From Hyalomma asiaticum (Eukaryota > Arthropoda > Arachnida > Ixodida > Ixodidae): a stretch of 64,000 nt of DNA. The DNA lies in assembly GCA_013339685.2 (NCBI GenBank), contig CM023484.1:45400641-45464640 (forward strand), given 5' to 3'. Below, one piece after another: positions 13,278-24,715 of this stretch. The notes beneath the pieces are model-generated. The model ran no database searches. It was not told where the DNA came from and worked only from the letters and a program-made list of their open reading frames with translations. Position 1 is the stretch's first letter. Every line of letters starts with the position of its first letter. The position numbers and the translations under genes were made by a program.

Positions 13278-14755
13278 GAAATGTACAAGACAGACCAGCG
13301 TCGTCTCTTATTTCTTTAATCACTAACCTGCACGCGCCTCAGGAGAACATACTAAATGCAAAAGCACACGTCGCGCCTATGAAAGAACGAAGCCCCTTAT
13401 TTGAGACTGCAACATATGAAACAGATATAACTTTACTTCCTGCCTGAACTTATCCACCACTAATACACGTATAACACGAAAAACGTAAGGCGTGTAAAAT
13501 ATACTTTAGAAAACTTTGATTACACTTGCGTACCGCTCATATTTTGTCATGACAATGGCCTGCAGTATTCTGACCATATCAATATGCAATTTAATGCGGA
13601 GTTTCTACCGTGCCACTTGTTCCATGTATTTACTGCGACATACTTGTAATAAATACAAAGGTACTTGCACCAATCAAGATCTGTAGCGGTCTTGCAAACT
13701 TTCTCGCTGGATACGTTGCAAGGCTTCGCCCACTGTTCAAGAGCGACTCCAGCGATTTTTCAATATCGACTGATCTCAATGAAATTTTCAATATTTATTT
13801 ATTTATTTGTTATATATTCTTTTCGTTGTTCTAATATATTATGCCAAGCTCGGCGGTTGCATTTCATTTAATCTTCCTGGAAATGAATTTTTAATATTTT
13901 TATCGGATTGCCATGCGGGCAACCCTGTATTTTTGACCTCATTACCTTCAAAGCGACCTACTCCAGCAGGCGCGCAGTCAGAAGGAAAACGGCGATACTT
14001 ACCTCAGCGCTCAAATAGTCGCTCTCAAGTTCAGAAAAGGTGGCATAACTCAATACATCGTGAGATGACCTCGCCACTGCCAAATTTCTGGGCAAGCTCC
14101 ATATTTCTGATGGCTGGAAGGCTGTGACGGCATCGCATACGCTGCTCAAAGCTCCTGCCCGTTTCGGTTTCGGTTTGAACACGCCGTGCATTCGGCTTTC
14201 TAAAATTATCGATGTGTTTCTGAGCAAAAATGACGACCCTGGCTGCTAGATGAATTACCACTACCACTGCGAAAAATAGTCACAAGGTCATAATGAAAAC
14301 AACCGCCCGAGTCTGTTGTGTTATAAATAAATTCAACTTGTGACAGCGCATAGCCCCCAATATTTCCTAGCATGGTTCAATCAGCATTATTTGCAGTGGA
14401 GTAAAGAAAACTAAACGAAAGACACTTGAAACTTGTGGAACAGAAATATGTCAGACTTTAATATAATACTCGCTCTTTATACTTGTGTAATTTTCATGCT
14501 TAGGTGCTACAGGACTTTTAATGTAAGAATTGGCTAAACGCTCTGTTGTTGTGTGCATTGCTGTGGATGCCAGCGCGGGACGCGCACGCGCATTTCTTTC
14601 TTTTTTGTTCTTTTGCGCCCTCTTCTATCTCTTTCCTTCTTTCTCCTACCTATAAGTTCCGCGCGATTAATAAACGCTTGATCTTCTGCATCGTTACACC
14701 TGCCAGTTTAACAACCGCGGCAAATATATTTGTTCAGTATCAATCAAGGCTACGT
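13278..14755. other. Anonymous AT-richer intergenic DNA
   Basis: No gene recognised. AT-rich low-complexity runs occur near 13790-13830. Confidence 0.4.
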
Positions 14756-15515
14756 CGGTGAGCGATGCAGAAGAGGCATGCCACCGCACTCGCTTCGGGG
14801 GTACCTGATTGCGATGTCATCATCAGTGACTCTAAGACTGCTATTCGGAACTTCAATAGCAGCTACATTAGCAATTTCGCACGCTCTATACTTGCGGCTA
14901 GCCCACCTAAAAACGACGTCTTTCCCATGTAAGCTCCAGCACATCAAGGACTCCTAGGAAACAAAATGGCCCATGCAGCTGATCGAGGGTACATGGATTG
15001 AGGGGCCGCACACGCGGGTCTAACTCCAGAACACAGTGACTCTTTACAACACGTGATTAAAGACACACTACTTACATTCAATAAAATCTCCACATATTAC
15101 CGGCACCAATGTCTCGTATATACACCTCTCTGTGCGCCTGCCAAGCGCGAACGAGAAATATTGTGGCGCCAACCACAAAGGCGTACTTTTATAACTCCGC
15201 GCACTCTGTCTTCATTCCTTCCCGGCTCGCACCCGACACAAAATGCCGTTTCTGCCCCGTTCAGGTAGAAAGTATCTCCCACATCATGTGGCAATGCCCT
15301 ATCAAATGTCCACCCCGCACCTTCAAACCAATAATTTGTAGCGAGGAGCTGTGCGAGATTGCCTTGCGCAGCTCCGATCATACTTTACAGGACTGAGTCC
15401 TGAAGAGGGCTGAGGAGGTAGCGGAGGCCTTTGACGACTGGTAGACTGACGTCTATATAGACTTCCCTCTTTCCCCACGGTCCCTACCCTTCACTAAAAA
15501 GGGAAATAAAGTTTA
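14756..15515 (+). pseudogene. 5'-truncated non-LTR retrotransposon: RNase H and C-terminal zinc-knuckle relic
   Basis: In one frame from 14813 the DNA reads DVIISDSKTAIRNF, then after an in-frame TAA it reads APAHQGLLGNKMAHAADRGY (from 14933). These are the Asp-containing and C-terminal PAHxGxxGNxxAHAxA motifs of the RNase H domain in I-group non-LTR retrotransposons. An upstream DAEEA is one frame off, so a frameshift is present. Another TGA follows at 14999. Further on, a different frame gives CRFCPVQVESISHIMWQCP (about 15243-15299), the CCHC motif that ends such ORF2 proteins. A 3' UTR with AATAAA at about 15505 follows. The reverse transcriptase is absent. Stops and frameshifts show a dead copy. 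Confidence 0.8.
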
Positions 15516-15655
15516 TTCATTCGTTAATTGTCTAATGCGGTGACCACTCTGCCAACGTAACAGTCGCGACGAGCAACGAAGAGTAACAGCTACAAAAGAA
15601 AGACGCCAGTGACGCTGTCGAAAACGCTAGCTCTGCTGCACGGACTCGGCAACAC
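15516..15655. other. Short spacer
   Basis: Lies between the non-LTR relic and the gag relic; it may be the 5' part of the LTR element, but no LTR end is recognised. Confidence 0.3.
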
Positions 15656-15988
15656 GTGATGTGCAACGCTACCTCTTCGGAAACGCCAACGCAGACGCTG
15701 CGACTAGTCCGCGCTTCCGCTGCGACGGACCTAACAGCCGTGGCACAAAGGTTACCGGATTTCGACCAAGAGGGTAATAAGTGGAATGCTTATATTATGA
15801 AAGTTGAGGCTTATTTTGAAGCAAACGAAAGTACCGGTGCGGTCAAGAGGAGCGCATTACTCATCGCTGCGCTGGGGTGCAAGACGATAGAAGTCCTGTG
15901 CCACGCCAGCCGAATGCGTTCAGGTACAAGGAAGTGGTAGAGAAGCTGAATGAGTTTTATGCCCCAACACCCAATCAAATCTCGGAGA
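15656..15988 (+). pseudogene. LTR-retrotransposon gag fragment (Ty3/gypsy-like), frameshifted and interrupted
   Basis: The first frame includes LPDFDQEGNKWNAYIMKVEA and KRSALLIAALGCKTIEVLC, which fits the start of the capsid-like region of Ty3/gypsy Gag in arthropods. At about 15900 reading moves to another frame that gives FRYKEVVEKLNEFYAPTPNQ, the usual next segment, so a one-base change has broken it. At 15989 the gag is cut by the inverted-repeat element; a short continuation may lie at 17075-17115. No protease or polymerase follows. The family call is from remembered patterns and not from a search. Confidence 0.7.
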
Positions 15989-17074
15989 TTTTAGGGGCGA
16001 AGCTCCTTAAGGTTTGGGTCTGTCCGTCCGTTGTAGTAGCGCGTTACCAGTAGGGAACGCGCTACTAGGAGGGCGCGTGCCTCCCGGCGCGCGAGCTCTC
16101 TCACTCTTCCATCTGCTGTCTTGTGAGAGAGAGAGAGATAGTGAGAGCGAAAGGCGCGCGTTGACTATGGAAACGCTCTTTCTTCGATGCGCATGCTACC
16201 AGCTCACAAAGAAGGAGAACGCGCCCTCACCCGCGAGAGACAAGCTTGACGCAGGCAGCGTCTTCTAGCGAGTTTCTTGATTAAAAAAATTGACGGCAGA
16301 TCCACGAGGTGAATGATGATGAGATTGGGCGAAGCTCCTGGAAGTAATCATCGGTTAAACCGTGAAATTTCTTCCGTTAATTCGCCCGATAAAAATGACG
16401 TGAAACGATTGATTAAATGTTTTATCAAACTTTTATTGCTGGTTTCCGTTGTCCTTTCATTATGACCGCTTTGTGGTCGGTGAAATGTAAGCTAAGTGGT
16501 TCTTGCACTGGTTGCAGATGAAAACCATTGCTTTACCTGGCGTCTTTCGTTAAGCAGCTAGCGTCTTTTCGTTTTGCTTTAGAAACATCTGGCGTCTTTC
16601 GTTAAGCAGCTGGCGTCTTTTCGTTTTGCTTTAGAAACATCTGGCGTCTTTTCGTTTTGCTTTTAGAAAACATCTGGCGTCTTTCGTTTGGTTTATTTCA
16701 TCAATCAACGGCGTTTTGAACAAAATTTTTATTGTTTAATCACGCACAGGAGAAATCTCACCAGGCACTACCTTGGAGGTAAACAATGGCTGCTACTGGG
16801 AATGAGAGACAGCAGAAGTCGGCTTTTAACACTTCTACTTCTACTAACGTTTCCTACTGGAACATGCCAATGGCTGCTAATGGGGAATGAGAGACAGAAG
16901 AATTCGGCTTTTAGTTAACGCGCACGCTGCGAATTTTTTTTATTGTTCAACAACGCACAGGAGAAATCTCCCACCGGCACCACCTTGGAGGTCAAAGCGT
17001 AAGACTGGTTACGCACTACGACTACGACTACGAGGGACGAACGGGTGCCGCTTTAAGGAGCTTCGCCCCTAAAA
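15989..17074. mobile_element. 1,086-bp non-autonomous element with 22-bp perfect terminal inverted repeats
   Basis: The ends 15989-16010 and 17053-17074 are exact reverse complements over 22 bp (core TAGGGGCGAAGCTCCTTAA). It interrupts the gag relic. Inside are a perfect 12-bp hairpin with a 10-nt loop (16034-16067), a 52-bp minisatellite, and two pairs of direct repeats: 16784-16828 with 16868-16914, and 16741-16780 with 16949-16992. There is no transposase-like frame, so it would depend on a helper. A clear target duplication is not visible. A truncated relative is at 44996-45091. It could be a MITE-like DNA transposon or a foldback element. Confidence 0.75.
16538..16690. repeat. 52-bp minisatellite inside the inverted-repeat element
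   Basis: Units start CTGGCGTCTTTCGTTAAGCA and end TTGCTTTAGAAACAT. Two full units are followed by a shortened third of about 33 bp and a partial fourth. A half-unit periodicity (GGCGTCTTTCGTT / GCGTCTTTTCGTT) is also visible. Confidence 0.9.
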
Positions 17075-17113
17075 ATACCGTCTGCTCGCGCTGGAGAACC
17101 GTTCACCGGCCAC

Positions 17114-17115
<2 letters not shown>

Positions 17116-17179
<64 letters not shown>
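17116..17179. repeat. (AT)32 microsatellite
   Basis: Perfect dinucleotide tract of 64 bp, placed exactly at the inner edge of an inverted-element fragment (17183-17322). Confidence 0.98.
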
Positions 17180-17182
<3 letters not shown>

Positions 17183-17322
17183 GTACCGGTGGGAGATTTC
17201 ACTTTTGCGTAGTTGAACCATAAGGATTCGTAGCGTGCGCGTTAACTAAATTAATCTGGAACTCGGCACGATCTACGATGAACGTCCGGAGCTTCGCCCA
17301 CTCATCATCATTCACTCCGTGG
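17183..17322 (-). mobile_element. Short inverted relative of the 16-kb element
   Basis: The reverse complement of 17183-17250 matches 16911-16976 (TTTAGTTAACGCGCACGCT block through ATCTCCCACCGG). The reverse complement of 17286-17322 matches 16302-16341 (GTGAATGATGATGAG, GGGCGAAGCTCC). In this copy the two blocks are about 35 bp apart, against about 570 bp in the 16-kb element, so the minisatellite and duplications there look like later growth. Confidence 0.75.
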
Positions 17323-19338
17323 ATATGCTGTGAATTTAAGTTTCCCCATTGCTTTCTGATTTGAGCAATATCTCTGACATTTCACTGCACTTATAACTCT
17401 CATTGGTACACATCTTGAAAGTCAAAGCGATAAGCGAAGAAAGAGAAAAAAGGTGCCGCTGTACTTTGCAAACTACTGAAGTTATGCAATAATATTTCCC
17501 TAGAATGAATACCGCTCACACTGCGCTACGTTTGCTGTATTATTCATTATTTCCTGCTGTTTCAATCAACGCTTATGTGACTCATGCGTTTCTTTCCAGC
17601 ATTTTTTAAGAAAGGAACCACCTTTTCATTATATTTCGCGGCATACTGAACGGAAAGGGCTCATACCATTCGTACCTTATTTATGTATTCTTCATAGTGT
17701 GCAGTGCAAACTCCCACAAGCGATACGCATATTTCCCTAGCGTTTTTACTACCGCTGTATAATTGGTTCTGAAATAAAAGTTACATGCTTTACTTTTCTT
17801 CTCCCGTTTTAAAGCGTCCGCTTTCACTGAATGAGTTGCTTGACCTAAAAGAAAATGAAACGTTATACGTTTGGATTTATCCAACATTGCTAGCAAAGCA
17901 TGCACGCACCAAGCAGCATTCCATTGGGTGTTTTCTCTGTTCCGAAAAATTGCGCGTTCGGCTTCGCAAATAGTAAATTTTGTAGTCACAGTTTCGTGTG
18001 ATAAAGGCAGTACACGTTTATTCGCTGGCGCATGGCTTGTATAAACCACCTGAAATTACTGAAATTATGCGATACTACGGCGCCATAATTTCAGTACAAG
18101 GAAACATCGAGAAATGTTAAAGAACGCGACACTATAGTAAATGAACGGTAGCTACAGTGTCAGTAGTATTCCCTGCGACGGTTGTTCGTTATGTTCAGTA
18201 CGAGCTATAAATTGTGATCAACGGGACCTAGATGAGCCAAGTAGTTCATACGTTATTCTGTTCTCTATTGTTTCAATTTGTTCAATAAATATTTGCTATT
18301 TCTTTCCACGGACGGTAAATAGAAGCTTGCTACCTTAAGTGCTCCAAGAGTACCCGAGTAGATTTTGGAAGTAGGGATCGAGAGCACTATCGCAAATTTC
18401 TATGGTCTCTCTCTCTCTTCTTCTTCTTCTTTCGTTACTCCTCAGGAGGACAGGCAAATCCATATCCTTTCCTTGCCCGTGTATTGCACAATAGCCTCAC
18501 TTCGCAGAAACTAGAAAAACGAGCAAGTTCCTTGGCATAAGCGTGCATTTAATTCTGAGAAGAAACGGAAATGGCAGGCACGGAGTGCTAGTGAAGTGTC
18601 GGTGGGTCCCAGCACTACATCGCCCCACACTCCAGCACGCAGATACCCTACACTCCGCATTTCGGAAAACGTCGCGACTCCAGACCTGTCAGGGCACCTT
18701 GGAAAAGGAAATGGAGTTCGCAGCCGTTATCAAGTGGTCGTGGGTGTTTGCTTTGACGCATTCATGAGGAAGGAAATCCCTTTTCTTGTCGATGTTTATA
18801 TTTCGTTGCTGTCGTTGCGAGCTTTTCTTTTGCTTCTTTCGTTGTTTTTTGTTTCATTCGTCGAGTCTTTCTTGCGATGCTGTCTATACTCCTTGGCAGC
18901 AACACGAACAACGGAAACAATGTTGGACTGAGTCGATTTCTCTCTGCGTCGCTCACTTCCGTAGCTTCAGTCGTGTCGGGTATTAACCTTACCTGCGAGC
19001 TTTCTCAACGTCCGTTTCCGGTTGCCGCTCCTTCCGCAGAGAAGGGCTGCTCTATCCGGCTTTTCGCGTGCGATATTTCTTGCGTCACTGTCCATGCCAG
19101 CAGGCCATATGTCTCGTGTAAGCCCGCTTGATCCAGGGCTATCTTTTTCTCATCCCATATAGGGAGTGAGAAAGAGTCCACTTGAGGGGCTGCGTTCTGC
19201 ACATATGTATACTGCCACGTTCATTCGCGCGGGAAATTGAAACATGTTGACATCAGAGGATTCCTGGCATGCTTTCGCAAGTGAGGTCTTTGTAGTGATT
19301 TTAATCGTACTTTTCAATCAGGGTGCTCCCCGTAGTCT
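17323..19338. other. Anonymous intergenic DNA
   Basis: A pyrimidine run (CT/CTT) lies at about 18408-18434. Frames of up to 122 codons (17681-18049, minus) show no domain. Confidence 0.4.
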
Positions 19339-19483
<145 letters not shown>

Positions 19484-21124
19484 TAAAATGTAAAATTTAG
19501 TTTTAGTATTATGTGGCTAGACTGCATTTACGTCGTCTTTTGTGTAACCATATAAGTGGGCATCGTTCTTCGAGATTCTCTACAGCGGGACTGATATAGA
19601 TGAACCTGCTTTCTGTGTTGGTTTTGTGTACTTTATCATATATGCGATGTGTTACACTATCTTGTCTATGAAACTGAACAGCCGGCACTCTATGAAACTG
19701 CCAAAATCTCCTACGCAACACGTAATAATTAAAATAACACGTTATTGTTTTTGTGCCAATATTACAGCATGCAAGACGCAGCGTGGTGAATTCTCCTTGT
19801 ATTTCTCTAGAGCTTGCGAATATTCACCTTGATTTAGCTTGCATCATGACCTGCGAACTTCTCGAAGTACCTCCTGCATGCTTTAAGTTCTTTGTAAGGT
19901 TTTGCTTTTCCTATTGCACTCAAGAACAAAGGAGCTTGTCTGCGCCAACCTTCTGCTTAAGTAAAATTTTCAAAGGCACCTATAGCATGTGAAATCCTCG
20001 AATAATCTGCAATTGCATACCAGGTTAGCCGTGTTTCAAAGTTAGAGAAATGCAGGCACGTTTATGATTCGTTTTGATAAGAAAATTATTATCCGAGTGA
20101 AAGCGAACAATTTTGTTTTTACTTCAGGAATGATAGTTCCAAAGATTTCCTTTCTTTGTAATGTGAAGGCTGTGGTTAATAATGCAGTTTTATTAAGCCT
20201 TGAGGCTACGGGGGACGGCTCACCTCAAGGCACAGGTCGAACTCCACAAGAAACCCCATAACAGATAATGATGAATAAACCTAGATGATAATGCTTATAT
20301 GTACAGACGAAGTAGAAGAGCCTAATGAATCTCCACAGTACCAACATTATTTTCTCGGAATTGTCTGTTGTGCTGCCATTTACGCGTTATCTACGGTAGT
20401 TTTTGTGACAGTACAGAGCCTAGCCTGGCGAACCGCGGCCCTGCTTCCGCAATTCCTCTGCCGAAAGTACTCCATTTTTATGACCAGCACTGTCGGTGTG
20501 TATTTTGTAAATCGCATGTGGCGATTGCTAACTTCGGCGAGACAAACACTGCTGCAGTTTAACAACACCTGTACGCCAACGTTGTTCCACAGTGAGATTC
20601 TTTTTCGGACAATGCCAAAATTTGCATAGGTGCATTCTGATCTAATATGTAGACCGCGTTAGGTTCATGTGCGGCACCATCTTCGCCTGATACACGCATG
20701 ATTTCCCATTGTCTTAGTCTGAGGTAAACAAAGCCATAACAATGCGGAATGCATACGCACAATTGTTTTCATGCGGCTATTGCATTATAATTGGTACAAA
20801 AGGCTCATATGAAAAACGATAACGTTATCAGTCCAATATGGCAGTGCTCAAATGCTCGCCATTAAAATCATCTATAGCATAGAGGGTGACAACTTATCTG
20901 CTAGCCAACAAGATCTGACAATGTGACGCATTTGTCTCTAACATAGCATCCTTGAACATCACGACATGAAAATTCCTACCCCACCTCTATGCAAGAAGAA
21001 AAGGAATAAGAGGAAACTGTCCATTAAATCCACTTATGGCATTGCAGAATTCAACAGAAACTCTTCCATGGGCTGTAAACAGTCCTTTTATGCACTGTGT
21101 GCGCGTTTCGTAATTCTTCTGTTA
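19484..21124. other. Anonymous intergenic DNA
   Basis: A 114-codon + frame (20285-20629) includes hydrophobic stretches but no recognisable family. No exon signals that I can defend. Confidence 0.4.
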
Positions 21125-21235
21125 GGCCCGTATTCATAAAGCTACCTTATCCATTTCGCTTGCTTTCCTTATCGCCCTTGTGACATAAAGGCGCGATAAG
21201 TGTCCTAAAATTGTAATCACTACGAAAGATTATCA

Positions 21236-21782
21236 CGACAGAGACGAACTGCGCGAAATAAACAGGGACAAGGAAGACACACGCACAAGCGCAGACTAGC
21301 AACTGAAGATTTATTGAAGAAAAAAACACATATATAAAGAGCAGGATAAAACCACGTGGACAATTAGAGATTGGCGGTTAAATAATCAATCTCCAGTTGG
21401 TGCAACGTAACCGATGGCCTAGCGACGCACATATTGGCATACTTGTGAATGAAAAACGCCTCAACAACCTCTTGCGCTTTCCTATCTTTATGCCGGGACA
21501 GCACTTTCATTTGGTGCAACAACGGGTGACATTTGCAATCTTTACAATGTAAGCATAAATTTGATGAAGGGTGGGCCTTCACTGAACCCCTGTGATCCAT
21601 TAAACGATTGTTCAAACACCTCCCGCTTTGGCCGATATAACACTTTCCGCAAGACAAGGGAATGAGATACACAGCACCCTTTCCACATTCAGCCAAACCG
21701 TCCCGGTCTCGGTGGTTAACATCACACACACTCCACTTTTTACCTTTACCTTCAGCCTTCCTATCTACCATTCCTATCTACC
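21236..21782 (-). mobile_element. 5'-truncated Penelope-like element
   Basis: The insert carries a GIY-YIG endonuclease frame on the minus strand and a 3' non-coding part (21236-21363). It is flanked by the 7-bp direct repeat ATTATCA at 21229-21235 and 21783-21789. The reverse transcriptase that normally precedes the endonuclease is missing, so this is a 5'-truncated copy. At its truncated end the 13-mer CCTATCTACCATT occurs twice in tandem (21760-21785). Confidence 0.8.
21364..21771 (-). CDS. Penelope-like element GIY-YIG endonuclease C-terminal fragment
   Basis: A 135-codon open frame. Residues 31-50 (AECGKGAVYLIPLSCGKCYI region) and the following GQSGRCLNNRLMDHR fit the GIY-YIG nuclease fold: the VY...YIG pair and the conserved Arg. 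A Cys/His cluster, CLHCKDCKC at about residues 74-82, and the segment RKAQEVVEAFFI then CVARPSVTLHQLEIDYL match the usual C-terminus of Penelope-like endonucleases. This domain nicks target DNA for insertion. It ends at TAA 21364-21366 without internal stops. The reverse transcriptase half is lost and the listed Met is simply the first one after the truncation point, so no functional protein is expected. Confidence 0.8.
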   Translation of the reverse strand: MVDRKAEGKGKKWSVCDVNHRDRDGLAECGKGAVYLIPLSCGKCYIGQSGRCLNNRLMDHRGSVKAHPSSNLCLHCKDCKCHPLLHQMKVLSRHKDRKAQEVVEAFFIHKYANMCVARPSVTLHQLEIDYLTANL

Positions 21783-21900
21783 ATTATCATAAGGCTTGTT
21801 TTCAGATACTGGACTAATTTGTTCTTGACGCATGATAAGGGCACAGCGAAGATAAGGGAAAACAAGCGATAAGAATAACGTAGGTTTATGAATACGAGCC

Positions 21901-22484
21901 TTGGTGTGGTCGGCGACGCTATCGTTCCCGAGTCACTAACCCCTGGACAATGGTGCAACCACTGCAGCCTTGATCAGCCCTACAATCATACGTTCTCCTT
22001 CACGTTTGGTTTCTAAAACCCCGGAGGCAGCGTTGGTAAAACCCGTAATCACCCCGTTCGTGGTTATTATTTCAGGCTGCCTGTCATAATCGGGATCGAC
22101 CTCGCTTTGAAAATCGCAGGGTTCGCGCTGACGCGGGGGTTTACGCAACGTTCGCTCTAGCAGTGTTGCATCATTCAGTTGGCTGTCTTGCAAATGGGAC
22201 AAGTAAATGTAGAGGTATCTGAAGCTTGTACGTCTAGTTGTTGCAGCGCCAGAACCAGTTAATCGATAATTCAGGCGCTCTTGGATATTGCTCCCGCTCT
22301 TAGCATCTGAAGTATGTATATGACCGTGCAACAAGTTATTTCGTGTTGGGATGAAAGCTACTCTCATTTCTGACGACCAGCCCGGGTCACCTACTTGCTT
22401 GGAAACATAAAGTACATGAATCTTATTTTTTTAGGACAGTTTCTTTTTTTCTTTCCTTTTATCTGTTCCATTATATCAAAGGCG
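21901..22484. other. Anonymous DNA with an unassigned minus frame
   Basis: A 143-codon minus-strand frame (21936-22367) is fairly complex in composition but matches no family I know and lacks a splice or promoter context. Confidence 0.35.
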
Positions 22485-22560
22485 ACTATAGGACAGCGCG
22501 AACAGGCGAGAAACAGCCAAAGAGAGAGTAAAACACAGGACGAGAGCTTTGTAAAGGAGC
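22485..22560 (+). mobile_element. Probable Penelope-like terminal fragment
   Basis: GGACAGCGCGAACAGGCGAG, AACAGCCAAAG and ACACAGGACGAGAGC resemble the non-coding flank of the Penelope copy at 21.24 kb and the inverted block at 58.7 kb. The assignment rests on these short shared words. Confidence 0.4.
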
Positions 22561-22905
22561 TGTCGATGTGTTAATGATATCGTGACGTGCACTTCGGCTA
22601 CTAGATGCGCGTAATCTAGGAACTAATGGTGAGGCCGAAATAGATACATCAATGAAGAAATCAGCAGCTCATATCCTTGTCTCAAGGACTACACTGGTGA
22701 TTCACGGGTGCATGTGTTTACTCTTTATTCATTGTGCTGGAAGGGGCGTAATATGCGCATGGACGCAGTGTTACCTTCGCATCTAATGCGCGTTGTGAAG
22801 CTCTTATCTCCAAGAAGCTATCTCCAGAAAGGACTCTGTTACGCCATAGTGTGAAGACCCGAACAAAACACCAAGAAACTTACGCTCTCCAGGGGGCGCA
22901 TATTT
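22561..22905. other. Anonymous intergenic DNA
   Basis: No gene or repeat recognised. Confidence 0.4.
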
Positions 22906-23285
22906 TAATTTATTTTATTTTATTTTATTTCACAGCATACTGCGGTTGAAAGACCAAGCAGGGGCGCATAATAAAAAAAGTAATTCCCAATGTAAATTCA
23001 GTAAAAGAAAGTTCGAGCAATAAGAACATAAGGCAGTAGAACACACCATAACAAATAAATAAAGTAAAATGGCAGCAAGAAAATGAAAATTGCCACTGGA
23101 GAATTCCAATCACAAGCAATGTGATACAGTCTCGAGAGCTTGTGTTGTATGATTAAAAACAGAAGGAAACATAGTTATTAAAATCAGGATTATCATTATC
23201 ACAGAACGCTTCAAAAGGTAACCCGTTCCACACATTGATGTATTGTATTACTCACGAGTGACGCCCTCATATTCATATAATCAGA
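22906..23285 (-). pseudogene. 3' end of a non-LTR retrotransposon, reversed
   Basis: On the minus strand a frame reads VWNGLPFEAFCDNDNPDFN and soon stops; the WNxLP motif is characteristic of the C-terminus of CR1/Jockey-like reverse transcriptase ORFs. A 3' UTR follows, with CCTGCTTGGTCTTTCAACC, and a short (AAAAT)n tail (22906-22930). The rest of ORF2 is absent, so this is a 5'-truncated copy. Confidence 0.6.
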
Positions 23286-24654
23286 GCCGTTCAACTAAAA
23301 TGGGGGTTCACGGAACGGGGCTCATGGAGTGCATGATCTCTCGCGCTTAGTGTTCTGCTAACAACGCATTGGAAGCCATTGCTCTTGCCAGCAGAGCGTC
23401 TCGACACGTCCAGTTACTCTGCGTTACACGAAAGCCTCACCTTCCCTGCCTCTCAATAAAGGCCCTAACATATTGTTCCTTTGGTCGGCCGGTCCTCTAT
23501 ATGCGTTTGTGTTGCCGCCTGGTGTTATAAGCCAACAAGCGATCAGCAAGGTGTACCCAGCACATGCACCAGTTTGTCGCGCACTGAGGCAGTAGTCGGA
23601 GCGGCAACCAGACAAGAACGCAGAGCACGAAGGACTGATCCTCCAGGACGGTTCTTGTTGCTAACCTTGAACACTAGCCCTCGCTTTGTGACGTATGATT
23701 TGGTGGACGTTCGCTGGCTCGAAACATCACGTGGCAGGGTGCAGTCGCCACAATTTAATAAAAGGCAAACAATGTAGTAGGAAGAAAATAGAATAAAGGC
23801 ATGCCAGAGGTCACGTTCGTTATCTTCTGACATGACAAGTAGGTGCTCCCCGCACCACTTCGACAAAACGAATCTACAGGAGCGAGCGCGGTTCTATGCC
23901 GAGAACGCTGCCAATGACAGAACCGCGGCAACGGTGACAATGTAGTCTTGACCGTGTCACCGTTTCTTTGTCGTTCATGACCAGCCGCGTTCGATATTCC
24001 TCCATGTGTAGGCAATAGCATTATGCGACCTTATTCCAGGGGCCCGATTTTCTGTGTTTTTTTTTTTTTTACTGTACTGGTTGTCTTCTTATTCTTTTGT
24101 CCCCGTCGGTTTCTCCAGGCACTGCATAGCTCATTCGTTTCTGGGATACCATATGATCTATAGTATACACGTGCGCGTGGACAATGGGAGCACACTACTT
24201 CGTTCTGTCATTGTTATTTTTCATCGCCTCTGAATAAACGGTTCCCTTTTGTGTACGCGTGTGCTAAGGCCGAATCAACAAGCGTAACTTGTTTCCGTAA
24301 AAAGATTTGCATTGAACATTGAGAAGGGAAGTCTCGTATTATACGAGAGAATATAATTAAATGATAACGAGCCACTGCCGCCGACAAGTAATATATCGAT
24401 ATTACGTTGGTATTATTCAAGGAAATACTTCACTCTTCGCACGAATTGCGCACTTTTGCTAAAATAACCCTTTGTCTCCACAGTTGCCTTATATGATGGT
24501 CTTCATGCCCCACCTTGCATCACTATAAATATTTCCTCCCAAAGGGACTTAGCAATCTCTTTCTTGAAATCCTTGCACAGCAGTCGCTATCGCAACACCA
24601 TTTAACTTTAAATGTAGTGGTTTCTATAAAAGTAAGGAAGGGAGGAAATAGCAA
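23286..24654. other. Anonymous intergenic DNA
   Basis: Frames overlap on both strands (23424-24021) without a domain. An AATAAA at about 23453 has no gene upstream that I recognise. A T13-14 run is at about 24058-24071. Confidence 0.4.
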
Positions 24655-24715
24655 AGAGTGAAAGGCAGCGAGGTTAACTGTAGTTCAGGCCAAGCGGTAT
24701 GCTATACCTGTACTG
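24655..24715 (+). repeat. Dispersed CT/GA-rich repeat, degenerate copy
   Basis: Shows GGCAGCGAGGTTAACTG and then GCTATACCTGTACTG, a decayed form of the blocks in the copies at 3.6, 32.8, 53.2 and 56.5 kb. Confidence 0.45.

Larger units (their letters stand above)
21125..21900. mobile_element. MITE/foldback element interrupted by a Penelope-like element
   Basis: The outer ends GGCCCGTATTCATAAA (21125-21140) and, on the other strand, GGCTCGTATTCATAAA (ending at 21900) form imperfect terminal inverted repeats. Complementarity continues inward in blocks such as CGCTTGCTTTCCTTATC against CGCTTGTTTTCCCTTATC. Removing the Penelope insert leaves about 220 bp in two similar arms. Flanking TTA/TTG might be a decayed 3-bp target duplication; this is not certain. 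Confidence 0.7.

Noticed and set aside
21936..22367. 143-codon minus frame as a transposon or host gene
   Set aside because: No recognisable motif; flanked by unrelated element fragments.
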